Below are positions 47,492 to 59,400 of a DNA stretch of 64,000 bases, one piece after another. The position numbers and the translations under genes were made by a program. The stretch covers positions 2,947,001-3,011,000 of the forward strand of contig BSWB01000002.1 of the NCBI GenBank assembly GCA_033239125.1, given 5' to 3'. Within the stretch, counting starts at the first letter, position 1, and each line of letters begins with the position of its first letter. The notes beneath the pieces were generated by a model, which had not been told where the DNA came from, made no database searches, and was given only the letters and a program-made list of their open reading frames with translations. The DNA comes from Fagopyrum homotropicum. Its lineage: Eukaryota; Streptophyta; Magnoliopsida; Caryophyllales; Polygonaceae.

Positions 47492-48429
47492 GGAAAAATA
47501 ACCTAAAATAATACCAACTATCAATATTGAACCGAAAATAATACAAACTTTGAAAATTACTAGGAGCGATACAAACTATCAATGCATTTACCAATAATAA
47601 TACGTCACACTTTTCCGGCAAAAACTCTACCTCCGGCGATGACGTGGCAGCCGGAAAGTTACATGTCATCAAATAAATGAATTAAATGTGTGACGTGGAT
47701 TTTATTTTTCAAAAAATAAATTTAATAATATTTAAAATATTAAAAAATAAAATATTTAATATTTTTAAATTTAAATAATAATTTTTAAAAAACATTTGTA
47801 CAAATTTTATATAAAAAAAAATTTGTAAAAAATTTTTTAAATAAAGTTTGAACATTTATTAAACAGGTTTGTAAAAAAAAGGTTTTTATGAATTTTTTTT
47901 TATTAAAAAATTTGTTAAAAAAAAATTCGAATTTTTTTTAGGAAAAAACAGAATTTGTAAACAAATTTGTGACAAAAATTCTACAGGGATTAGATACAAG
48001 ATTAAAAAAATAAAATAAATTCGAATATTTTTTCATTTTATAACAAAAATCGAAAATAAAGTTGATTAACAAAATATTCTAAAAAAATATTATATTTTTT
48101 ATATTTTTAAAATAAATATTTGTACAATTTTTTAAAAAATTATTATTTAAAATTTTAAAAATAATAACTTTTTATTTTTTAATATTTTAAATATTATTAA
48201 ATTTTTTTAAAAAAAATAAAATCCATATCACACATTTAACCCTTTTATTTGATGACATGTATCATTCCGCCTGCCACGTCATCGCCGGAGCTAGGGTTTT
48301 GGCCGGAAAATATATGACGTATTATTTTTGGTAAATACATTGATAGTTTGTATCGCTCCTAGTAATTTTCAAAGTTCGATTATTTTCGGTTCAATGATAA
48401 TAGTTGGTATTATTTTGAGTTATTTTTCC
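47492..48429. mobile_element. Mutator-like fold-back MITE, 938 bp
   Basis: Two arms of about 300 bp are inverted copies: GGAAAAATAACC at the left and GAGTTATTTTTCC at the right, with matching GATACAAACTATCAATG/CATTGATAGTTTGTATC, ACGTCA and CCGGCGATGACGTGGCA/TGCCACGTCATCGCCGG blocks inside. TTTTTTATT (9 bp) flanks both sides (47483-47491 and 48430-48438), the target size of Mutator-like elements. The centre is extremely AT-rich and non-coding. Confidence 0.9.
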
Positions 48430-48438
48430 TTTTTTATT

Positions 48439-49901
48439 AGGTTAATATAACAATATATTTTTTTATTGTTCTTCTTTGCCGCCCGTCTTCACCTCCCTTG
48501 CTTCAGCCCTCTTTAACATTTCCGACGTCTCTCTTGCTTCAGCCTCTCGTTTGCATCGCCGATCGATCTCTCCCACCATCGATATCCACCCAACACTCGT
48601 CTCCTCTCCATATGCAGCCCCAATAACCGTTGGAACAAGGAGAACTAGAGCAGCCTTTTTGCACATTCCTCGAGCACCCTTTGTCAAAAAATTCACACCC
48701 ACAAGCGTGTAGCCACTAAAGTTAACGATCCAGACCTAGATCTAGATTTGATATTGTGCATAAGATAACATAGAAGCTCTACTTCTCTGAGCTGAACATT
48801 GTCCAGTTTCATGAATAGAAGATATATGCAAAGAAGAGGAGTACATGGAAGAAGATATCCAAGCTACTATGGATTATGATAGCTTTGGGTGTTTCCTACG
48901 TTCCTTATAGTATGGTATAAAGTGAATCAGTCAGAGCATTCGGGTATCCGAGATCTTAAAAATTGGTCCTCCGACTGAAAAAAAGTCTAGTGGACTAAAA
49001 TCTTACACTTACGTAATACTAACAAACATTATTTTTTTTTTTTTAAAATAGAGGGGTTAATTAGTTTTACCTACCATTAAATGAGAGTGGTTAAAAATTA
49101 TGGGATATACTTACGAAATACAAAACTAAAAAAAGCCTAGTGGACCAAAATCTTTAAAAAATTTATTATATTTTTCTATCATCCAAAATATAACATTAGT
49201 TAATTTTCATAGGGAATAAAATATATAAGTCTAGAGATTTAAAATGAATATTAATACTTATTATCAAATATTATTAAAAGTTTATGTACACTGTTCAAAA
49301 ACAAAATTAAATACTCTTTGATATAATCTGGAAAATAAATGAGAATAAAACATTTTTATTTTTTAATATGAGTAAGCAAAGAAAACAACTTATACAGTTA
49401 TTCAAGTTTAAATATAATTTAAATTTGTTTTCAATGAGGAAAAAATATATTTATCCCCCAAAAAAAGACTATAATTGTATGCATTAATGTGTGCCACATC
49501 CAATGAGACTTGGAAGTTATTGAGCAGTTTCAATGAGCAACTCAATAGTTTGAACACATTAAGTTAATAAGACATCGAAAGTTGATTATTCTAATATCAC
49601 GTGAAATTCTGAAGGATCGAAGATCAAGAACGCTCAAATAAACTCAATGAGTTTTATCATAAAATAACTTGGAATAAAATTTCTTTATTATTGACGTGTA
49701 AACGTTTTATTACATCAATAAAAACAATATTTGATGGTATAACAAAAAAATTTATTAAAAAAAATCAATTCACATTAATAGAAATTTTGTTGCACATATC
49801 ATCAACATTCAACACAACTTACACAAGTATAGATCTTAAAAATTGGTCCTTAGACTAATAACTCTACTTGAAAAATTCTCAAACAATCACAAACAAATCT
49901 A
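48439..49901. other. Intergenic, AT-rich
   Basis: Positions 48470-48720 are locally GC-richer and open on both strands but match no family I know. Positions 49535-49700 hold a decayed piece of the LTR family of 2640-3640. The remainder is AT-rich with no gene. Confidence 0.4.
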
Positions 49902-50408
49902 CTAAAGATCACCACACCCAATAATACTCAAAATTTGTCGAGCCGAATCAACAAGCGACGCAAGCGACTCCACATTGTCGTACATTTGGCTCAAAGTAGA
50001 AGATCTCGGGCTTGGGAGATCCCACTCGCAATCATAAGTGACTTCACTCACCACCAATCTTAACGAATCATTAACATCACCACAACGTTCTTTATCGTTC
50101 ACTTGTTCAATATCAACACTAAGCGAACTATTAACCCAATCCAAATCATAAGCAAGCAAACAACCTTCAAGAACCGTTGTAGAATTACCCGAGTATTCAC
50201 CTCTAGTCTCATTCTTCAAGGATTCATTGATGAACAATCTCGTGGCATTCGCCTTAGCTTGGGCCGCGGTTACAAGTATGACCACGAGTCCTTGTGGGCT
50301 CGACTTTAGGGTTTTCCGTGGGTCGGATTGAGCCATCGACACACAAAGGCTCTCGTGGTTGGTCTTGTTGCACCATGTTTTGTAGGCATGGGTTGCATTG
50401 GATGCCAT
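49902..50408 (-). CDS. PMEI/invertase-inhibitor-like protein
   Basis: One exon, 168 aa. It has the inhibitor pattern: a first cysteine pair eight residues apart (WCNKTNHESLC, residues 13 and 22), a helix rich in Ala/Lys/Asn, LEGCLLAYDLDWVNSS (family: L-x-D/E-C-L-x-L-Y) and a later Cys in TYDCEWD (family: TCLDGF). Members inhibit pectin methylesterases or invertases in the cell wall or vacuole and are normally about 170-200 aa with a signal peptide. Here the mature-type sequence begins almost at the Met, so no signal peptide is visible. Either a first exon is missed, the protein stays in the cytosol, or the gene is decaying. Which enzyme it would bind cannot be told. Confidence 0.65.
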   Translation of the reverse strand: MASNATHAYKTWCNKTNHESLCVSMAQSDPRKTLKSSPQGLVVILVTAAQAKANATRLFINESLKNETRGEYSGNSTTVLEGCLLAYDLDWVNSSLSVDIEQVNDKERCGDVNDSLRLVVSEVTYDCEWDLPSPRSSTLSQMYDNVESLASLVDSARQILSIIGCGDL

Positions 50409-51517
50409 TGTTTTACGTGTTTGTTCTGTGGATAGAGATTGGAAAGTTACAAATCAAACACATGCAATAATGTGAGGCTTCGATAGGAGACAAGTATTGC
50501 CATTTCTTTTCTTTTTTATAAGCCACAATCATCGATGGTTGTCTTTATGGGTACCAACAACTACAATGACATGTTTGTGAAAATATCTAACAAGATTAGG
50601 ATTGAACAAATAAAAAAATTGTAACTTTTTTTTTTTAAAATAAAAGATTATTGTAAAATTACTAGCTATAATTTTCTTGATAATAGACTTGGAAAATGTT
50701 CAAGTAAGAAATGAGTTTTGTATTATGCACAAGTGAAAAATAAATTATTTGCATTGTTAAATATGAACTATTATTTAAAAAATATTAAATTAAGTTAAAA
50801 ATAATATTTTATTATGGACAAGTAAAAGACAAATTACATACATTGTTAAAAATGAATTATTATTTTATAAAATATAAAAAAAAAGTTGTAACTTCTTAGA
50901 AACTTCAACAAAGATTATAATAAAACTGCATTATATTTCTTCTTGATAAAATTTTTTTTTTATCATGCACATGGATAAAATAATTATTGCATCGTTAAAT
51001 ATAAATTATTATTTAATAAAAATAATAATAATAAGTTAAATTAATATATTTTTATTTTAAAATATAAAGAAAGTACAAAATTCACACAATTATGACCACA
51101 TTTATAAAACACAATTTTTTATTATAAATTCTTATAAAAAAAAATAGTGTGCACTATAATTTTTTGAAACAATTTAGTTTATTAGTTTTTTTTAATTTCG
51201 TATTTAGTGAATGTACCCTTAAGAGAATAGTGTGTAGAGTTTGAGAATAAATACAAAAAGTTGGAGTATATTTATTTAATTTAAACATTAAAAAGCCTAG
51301 TTTTTTTTCGAATCAATTCATGTGAAGTTGTAATGTAAATCTAGATTACAACTCCAACTACATAATAAACTAAAATTACACGACAACCCCAAATCATTGG
51401 AGTTTTTTATTTGAAAACCCAAAAGACCCATTAAAAAATAGAACCAATCAAACACTAAATAAAAATTCTACAAAAAGAACAACAAAATAACAACTAATTT
51501 GGAAGAGATGATATTAA
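50409..51517. other. Intergenic, very AT-rich
   Basis: No gene. A loosely repeated segment (TTGTAAAATTACTAG..., AAATTATTTGCATTGTTAAATATGAA-like) recurs two or three times between 50640 and 51040, suggesting degenerate tandem duplication. Confidence 0.45.
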
Positions 51518-51805
51518 TTAATAATAAAACTCAATGATTAAGTTGATACAGGACAGTGAATTACTCTTGCAAGTGGCGGTACAGTCGCCGGAGCAGTCAA
51601 CAGAGCACGCCTTCCATTCCGGGCAGTTGGTCGGACACGTCACGACCATATCTAAACACTTACCCTCCGCTGTGCAAACCGCCCTTTCTTGCTTCCCCCG
51701 TGGAGGAAGCGACCGGAAAGTGCCATTGCCGGCGAAGGAAGAAGCTTCGGTGACGGCCAGTAGAGTAAAAAAGGGCATTATTAGGGTAAATGATGTGCAT
51801 TTCAT
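51518..51805 (-). CDS. Small secreted cysteine-rich peptide
   Basis: 95 aa from the ATG at 51803-51805. MKCTSFTLIMPFFTLLAVTEA is a good signal peptide. The mature part carries a dense cysteine block, C-x5-C-x6-C-x3-C-x5-C-x3-C-x3-C-x3-C-x6-C, spanning CTAEGKC to SLSC. The GKC...TCP..CP pattern recalls the first cysteine block of root-cap-type secreted proteins, but the rest of that domain is absent. A donor-like AAGA|GTAATT at about 51563 leaves open a further exon. I do not recognise the family with certainty. It likely enters the secretory pathway; function unknown. Confidence 0.55.
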   Translation of the reverse strand: MKCTSFTLIMPFFTLLAVTEASSFAGNGTFRSLPPRGKQERAVCTAEGKCLDMVVTCPTNCPEWKACSVDCSGDCTATCKSNSLSCINLIIEFYY

Positions 51806-52046
51806 CGTGATTTTATGGGTAATGAAAGGAGATTGGAGTGAAGAATTTGGGATGATGGGATTTGTAGGAGGAAAAAGATTAGGTTTTTGGTTTGTTTTCC
51901 ACTGAAGCAAGGAAGATATTAATAATGGCTTTTGTAGGGTGGTTGTCTGGTGTAGATTGTGGAGTTTGGCCTTAAAATTCGGCTTAATCCATGTTTCTTT
52001 TGATCAGCTTTGGTCAGCGGGATTTCAAATTTGACTTTTGTAGATG

Positions 52047-52422
52047 TGTTTTCACATTTTAGTATACTCTGATGAACTAAATGACGCACGTCTAGTGCTT
52101 ATATGATAGGTTCACTTGATTGTGTGTTATCGATATGAGATTCTTTTTCCTACATCTCAACACTCCCCCCTTCTCTTTTTAGCTCGCCCACAATTTCATT
52201 TTTTCTTTTTTCGACGGGTTTAACATTTCATTCACTTTTAGAGAATCCCGAAGTCAGGAAACCGGACCCGAATCGGACCTGCTCTGATACCATGTTACTT
52301 TTTCTTATATCCGTCACGGGACCAAATGACGCGGAGGACGCACGTCTAGCGAACCTACCATGATACTTATATGGTAGGTTCACTTGATTGCGTGTTATCG
52401 ATTTTTTCCTTGCATCTCAACA
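52047..52422 (-). mobile_element. TRIM (terminal-repeat retrotransposon in miniature)
   Basis: Two direct repeats, 52047-52162 and 52293-52422, share CACTTGATTG(T/C)GTGTTATCGAT and ACATCTCAACA-type ends. In the minus sense the LTR starts TGTTGAGATG and ends AGTAACA; the PBS TGGTATCAGAGC follows at once (52281-52292), and the purine tract GAGAAGGGGGGAG (52163-52175) precedes the other LTR. The internal part is about 130 bp with no coding frame. Target duplications are no longer clear, so the insertion is old. Confidence 0.82.
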
Positions 52423-52793
52423 TCAGTTCAAAAACCACTGTTTAGCATAAACCAAATTTATCTATACTTGAAATTAACTTTTTTTTTTTAATAGATTTAT
52501 TGATGTTTGGAAAAAAGAAGCTTTGTAACTGTAAAATTAACAAAATAATAGTAGAGATAAAGATAAAGATGCAAAGTAACTATTCTCAAAACTGGTTCAA
52601 TCTTAATTAATTGTCTGAAAAAGCTAAAGTGGATCAAAAATCAATAATTACGTTTATTTTAATCTAGTGTGATGAAGATAAGTTAGATAACGTATATGAA
52701 ACGTAGAGATTAGGGTATAATCAGACGTACGATCAAAGTGATTTTAAAACTTCAACTTATAATTATTTAATTTTGTAAATATAAAACAAAAGA
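52423..52793. other. Intergenic upstream of the tRNA gene
   Basis: AT-rich with no gene. The CAA at 52787-52789 just before the tRNA fits the common plant tRNA transcription-start motif. Confidence 0.4.
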
Positions 52794-52865
52794 GCCTTCT
52801 TAGCTCAGTGGTAGAGCGCGTGGCTTTTAACCACGTGGTCGTGGGTTCGATCCCCACAGACGGCG
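52794..52865 (+). tRNA. tRNA-Lys (anticodon UUU)
   Basis: 72 nt with a clean D arm (AGCTCAGTGGTAGAGC), anticodon arm GTGGC-TTTTAAC-CAC type giving anticodon TTT, and T arm GTGGGTTCGATCCCCAC. A and B boxes match the pol III consensus. The acceptor strands GCCTTCT and AGACGGC pair except at position 4-69, where T faces C; the usual plant gene has G there. The discriminator base is G. No CCA is encoded, as expected for a nuclear gene. A T-run follows as terminator. Confidence 0.93.
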
Positions 52866-52871
52866 AATTGA

Positions 52872-52892
52872 TTTTTTTTTTTTTTTTTTTTT
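52872..52892 (+). terminator. Pol III terminator T-run of tRNA-Lys
   Basis: About 21 consecutive T begin 7 bp after the tRNA. Four or five suffice for pol III termination. Confidence 0.85.
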
Positions 52893-53465
52893 CTCAATGT
52901 AAAATTTACGAAATTGTTTGGTTTGAACCTTTATGTTTGATGTCAAAGAGAACCTTTGGAATCGTATACGTTTATTGGTTCAGTTCTAGCGGTAAATTAT
53001 TTTTAAATTAAACGGTTAACAGTCAAAAGATGAAAAATCAGTTCGTAACTTCAAACGGTGACATATCATGTTGCTATGCATGTTGCTATGTCAAAGGCAA
53101 AGCACAACTTATGATTCATGGATAGTGCACAAGTAGTTGATTATCTTATGACATGAAGTTAAGTAGCTTCAACTACGAATAACACAAACAAGATTTGTTC
53201 TTAATGACACCACATTCAACAAACATAAAAAGATGATTAGATACGAGTGTTGTCCGATGATATTAACATATATGCCTGCTGTCTCCTTCCCCAAATTGAT
53301 TTTCATGCAGTTGCACCAATCTTGTTAACTGACAATGAAGAAAAATTACTTCATGATTACCAGTAATCCAATAAGTTCATATGCTGATTGCTGATAGCAA
53401 GCATGGAAGAGATAAAGGAAGGAAATACCGTTATAATAACGCGGCATGACTAATTTGGGAAGTGT
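52893..53465. other. Spacer between tRNA-Lys and the LNK2-like gene
   Basis: Probably contains the 3' untranslated region of the minus-strand LNK2-like gene at its upper end. No other gene is seen. Confidence 0.4.
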
Positions 53466-56400
53466 TCAATCTACACTTTCTATCATCTTTTGTTTCATTT
53501 TCGGGTTCATGTTCGCAAGTGTATCTGGTTCTTGAAATGATTCTTCCTTGTGTTCATTTTCGGAGATCTTTGTGATGAAACTCATTGGTTTACTGCTTGA
53601 ACCGCCTATTTCAAGACCGGGTGGGATCTTGATGGGTATAGATGATACTTGAGTTCCGGGTTGCTTTGATGTTGACTTCAATGGCTGATGAAATAGCAAG
53701 TGAGCAACAACCCGATCTATACCATTGGTTTCGGTTTCAGCATTCGGCATTTTGATGAAACTGGAGATAATGGTAGTACATAGTAAGTCGTCAAAAGACA
53801 GGATAGAGAAGTAGATAAGGTAACATAGATGAATTTTCAGTCTAAATCCAAAAACTGCAAAAATAAATGTCTATGGATGGACTCATGTCCTTACGCAATG
53901 GGAGAAAAAAGGAACAAGTTACAAACAAGAGAATAATATAATCCTACTAATCATCTATTGTCTGATAAATATGAACTCAATTATATACCCCTAAAATGTT
54001 CTCTGAGAATACGCCTACCAATAGAGTTCAGAAATCGAGTACAATTGTAAGGAAATCAGGAGATTTCAAAAAAAAAAAAAAGGATTTCAAATATATGAAA
54101 GAAGAAACAAAATAATAGTGCAGCCTAAAACCCTAATAGTGCAAGTTTGAATTATAGATTGTATTGCACGAATGAGAGATTTAGAAATCAGAAATACGTT
54201 CAGCTGGGTCAGGGATTTTTTGTTTTCGAGATTTTATTCGTGGAAATGTTGTTCTTTTACTATCCTGAACTCGACAGTTCTACGGGGCCTTAGTGTCGAG
54301 CCCCTAGTCAGGTGTTTGTGTAGATTGTTGTTGCTATCCTACTTTCTTTCTGTTTTGTACATTTGAAGAGTATAAGGGCCCGTTTGGTTTCAACTCCGGA
54401 AACGGAATGGAAACGAAATTTAGCCCATATGTATATCCTTATTCATAAAATTTTATGGAATCATTCCTTATGATTTAATGCAAAATGCACTTGTTTCCCC
54501 ACATTTTGTTTCCCTATAGGGTATCAAAAGTAATCAAACTCTACTCTAATTACTTCAAACCACAAGGAATGATTCCAAAAACTTTCATGAACAAGGGTAT
54601 ACGAGTGGACTAGATTCGTTTCCATTTCGTTTTCGATTCGGAGTTAAAACCAAACGGGCCCTAACTCTATCAAATGTCTCCTAACTTCACTGAGAAGCAT
54701 ATGATTACAAGATGTTGTCCAACAGCTGAGGAAGTTGGGCATCCATGTTTCCCATTTCATTTACAAGAAGCACATAAGTCTCTACTAAACTGAGTTTAAT
54801 CGTCAGGTTCATGTTATGTCATGGCCAACAGAAATGGGATGGAATTGTTTCACTAACCTCTCTTGATGGCTCATGTTTTCCTTCAAGATATCAGGTCCGC
54901 AACCACCATCTCTGTTTCCACTGCTTGAATTACTTGCATAATTCCTTTGCATAGCACTTTGGGCCAATCGGAATAAGCTCTCTCTCATGCAAAGCCTTAC
55001 CTTCATATCCAACTGCAGAAAACCAACATTACATACAACTGGTGTAATTCACATGCTTTGCACAGATATTTTTTTAAAAAGATTAACATAAAATACATTA
55101 TTATAATTTCTAACTATTACAATTAAAAAGTACATATTTGTTTGGTTTATTATAAAGGTGATATGATGTAATTTTCCGTAATACAAAATTTAAGTTTGAA
55201 AGAATATCTACCCAATAATATATTAGGAAAGGAATACATGAACATATTTTTCATTTCAAAATTAAAATGTATTTAGGAGAAATATCAAGTAGTTAGATAT
55301 TGCATTTTTCGAATAACAGAATTTTTTTATCTCGACTTATATGGTAAAAAGAGCTAAATGTAGTTAATGAAACATTAAAAGAAATATAATAAATAAAAAT
55401 AAATAAATAGCAAAACGTACATATGCGATAAAAAAAATGGCATGTGTCATCCGATATATAAGAGAATGACAAGTGACTTTAAAGTATTTTGCTTTAATAT
55501 AGTATATAGATATAGATCATTTAGAGTTGGCAACTTAAGAAAAAAATAATTCTCACAAACTTCACTTACTTTGGTAACAACACCCTGGAGCTGGTCTAGT
55601 ACTGTATCTTCTGCACTGTGATCAACCACTTCCGAGACTGCACTAGAACCGTGTTGCTTTAGAGGAGAATTTGGATCAAAGACAGTAGCTGTATTTTCTT
55701 CAACCTCAAAATCAGCTTTCCCTAAAGGTGGAACCTGATCCTCTTCAGAGCTCTCACGAGTCATAGAATAATCAGTTATTGGAACTGGGTGAGTAAGCTG
55801 TTGTTGTTGTTTCTTAATAGCAAGCAAAGCCCGCATTTGCTGTCTCCTTCTCAGCTTTTCAATCTTTTCTTGGGGAGTCATGTTCTGATTTTTTATGCGA
55901 GTATTTGTTGAGTTGTCCATAGAAACTCTCTCGCTTAGACAGGCTTCTTTATTTGAAAGAACGGGCTGATGTTCACCACCTGTTCCAGGCAAGATGGACA
56001 TGGCAGTGCACGGATCTGAGAGATTCCCGTATGAATATGTTGCCATATACGGATTTGGAAAGTTCTGATACGGTAAACATGTAGATTGATGAGGCATGTT
56101 TTCCTGGTTATGGACAGAAGACAGATAAGATTTTGATTTATCTGGCGCCGATTGACAATCAAATTGCTGAACATTAATCTCAGGTGGTAGCCATGTGCCA
56201 AATATGTCTCGTGGCTCTCTGTCATCGTTCATCTTGTCTGACTTTAGCTCATGCTTTGATTGAGATCTAGACCACTTGTGCTATACAAATAAAGAAATAT
56301 CATTTTCAAGCCAAGAACAATAATAAAAATAGACTAGTTACTCCAAGTACCTTCTCACATTACAGAAGTAGAAAGATCGATTATTTCCTCATGGGAAAAA

Positions 56401-59400
56401 TTATCAATCATAGGAAAAATCTCGCAATTTAAGTTTAATCTTAGACAATAACACATACTAGTATCTTGTTGTAGATTGAGAAGACCATAAATGAAACAAA
56501 CCATGGGCTTCTTTTACTATAGCTTTTCTAGTTATAGAATATCTAATATCCAACTCCAGAATCCTAAAAAGTAAAGCTACAAAACATTTATGAACCGATG
56601 AATACACTAAAAAACCTCATTACGTGAGCAAATTTACGAGAAAAAGGTAACACGTTAGCTGTGATAATCAATCATTTATGTTTCCGGAGCTTGCTAGCAA
56701 ATTATAAAAACCAGTGTCATCTACTATATTTTACATATTTAAACATAAAATTACTTTCCCTTAATGCTCAAACAACCAAAGAGTGTCATCTACTGTATTA
56801 TTACATCATTTTAGAGGCCCAGAACCTACTGGATAAAACTAACCTATACTCATTTTAATTTTATCATCTACAGTTACAAGTGCATACATAAAAGTAACTT
56901 ATACTCATTATGACTTTATCATCTTTTACTCTATAGATAATGGGAAGGAGTAATTGTGCTTACCTTATGTGATGATTTACTAGCGGAAGGAACCTTCCCT
57001 GCAACATCTTGAGGTTCCGAAATGGTCTTTCCAGACACATCCAAAGCTGTCTGCAAAACAGATAAACAAGTGTCTCAAGTGTTATCGTAGTATTGAACTG
57101 TTTACAATCCGAGTAATGTATTATGGTAGGATTGAACTGTTTACAATCTAAGTCATGCTCTACCTTTTCCAAGTTCAGATTCGGGTCAGTAGTGGCATCA
57201 ATTTCTCCCCCGTCAATGCTTGAATTTAACCGCTCTTGTGTATAACATGTTGAGTCTGCTGGTTTTTCAAATCTACTAGCAAAAGGCTGATTTCCACTGT
57301 GCAGATACTCAGTATTAAAATCGAATTGGCCAGATGAGTTCCCTAGAGGCTCTAGTCCCCAACTTGTGGAGTCTAGAGCTAAGGATGAGGACTTCACAGC
57401 ATCTCGAGATGATGTCCACAACTCATCCGTGCTATCAAGACCGGCATGGTCCACTAAGACATCATCGCTGCAAAATCACCACTTGTGAATATTGTGTTAG
57501 ATGGAAACGCAAGATATAAAGGGAAGTCCACAAAAAAGCCAATATAGCTCTTTGGAAAACAAAAACAAATAGCTATGTAGGTTTCATATGCAATGGCAGA
57601 ATATGCTTTGATAACAAAACTAGAACAAATAAATAACAGCAAGGTTTCCACTGGGAAGTGTGGCAGTGATGAAAACTAGCTAAGCGAAATTTTTGCTTTG
57701 TAGACTTTTTGTGCATCCCTCCGGATACCCCAGGTTTATGGTTGAGCATTCTTTCTGTCAGTCAAATAAAGTACAACAAATGCATCCAACACAGAGGAAA
57801 CTGAACAGAATTTGATCATCAGAACTTCATAAGTTCGCCTGTCAATTTTGGAACGTCAAGATTTCCAACGGTTTCTTGCACTTTTGATCATCAGATGCAT
57901 TAAAGACTCTGCATGAAGTCGCATCACCACATGACAAGATTTTATGAAACTGAAGGTAAATATTTTTTTCATAGCATGCTTGGTTGGACTGTTTTGCAAA
58001 AGCATTTGACAAATGAAGGACACAATTGGAACGTGCTCAGGTAGTATTATTGACATCAGCAGTATCCTTTTTCATATAGGACATCAACTTACCAAAAATT
58101 GGTTACAAAGATAGGAAACTAAACGGTACCATGAAACAAAGAGACACAATCTTTTGCAGCCAAAACCCAAAACATCCTTAAGAAACATCTATAGACACCA
58201 AAAACCACAAAAGAAAAATTCACGTGAGATGAAGCAACACCAATACTGACACTATATCACCAATGATAGAATTACAGTATATCTCAGAAGCAGGAAAGAG
58301 GACATGAGATGCCAGTACGTGAGTTGAAGCAATACAATCTCTGTTAATCCAATTGTGGGACAAATTGCACAATACTAGTCATTCCCACTTCTTGAACAGC
58401 TACCTATCTACTCCCCAGGCTAAGATTGAAGATGGAAAAGCTCAAGCCAGAATTGATGGCTGGTGGTTGTGGCCAATGAGAAATTGGTAGTTGATAGCTA
58501 GTGGAGGTGGCATAAAAATCTTGACCTGGTGGCCAGTGGCTATGCTTCTGGATGATGGACAGAACCACTGAGGGATATATAAACTCACAACTCATCATCA
58601 TTGGGGAGGTGGCCAATGACGTCAAAAAGACTGAAGGGTTTTGAAAATGGTAAATATTTCAAAATTTGAGAAAAGAGGGGGAAAAGGGTGTCATTTGTTT
58701 TTATTGTAAAATAGTATAGTTTTCCATCACACGAAAAATAGTATAGGTTAGTTTTTTTATGCTTATGGAGATGATTATTTTTCAAGAAGTAGGAGATGAG
58801 TATGATTGCTTCACAAAGTTTGCCTATATGAATCAGGTAGACTAATCATTAATTGATAAACAATGTTAGCTACTTAGGTTATTTACTCAAATTTTATTTT
58901 TATCATGATAGACTCTTTTCCAAATATATTAACTTACATTCTTGTTTCTTACATTTTAACAAGTAACATACACCACATGCTCAGACAAATGACAGATAAT
59001 ACGAATAAAGAAAGGGGATATAAATGCAATAGCTTACAATGTATCCAGTCAATTAATTTAAGAGGGACGTCTGGAGATAGAAATGAAATTAGACTGCATT
59101 AATAATTATAAAAATAAGAAAGTCGTATCACCTAAACATGCGATCAAGATCATCGAAACTTCCAATGTTAGCCCAGCTGTTACTAATAATATCACCAAGC
59201 TCTCTATCTTCATTTTGATCTTTAGAAATCTCAGAACTCTTTTCTACATCAACTTCCTTACCTGTACAGAAATCTAACAGTAAGATATCATGATTATTTA
59301 GCGGGTATACCTTTTCATAGGGATAGCAAATGGCTGGACTTAACACAAGCATTGATTAATATTAAGAATAAAGTATGTTACTGAATCCAAAATTACAGAG

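Noticed and set aside
48463..48712. Open frames on both strands in a GC-richer patch
   Set aside because: Both strands are open over the same stretch and neither translation resembles a known family; composition explains it.
58404..58625. Minus-strand open frame in LNK2 intron 3
   Set aside because: No similarity to LNK proteins, no splice phase fit and low-complexity GGTGG-type sequence.
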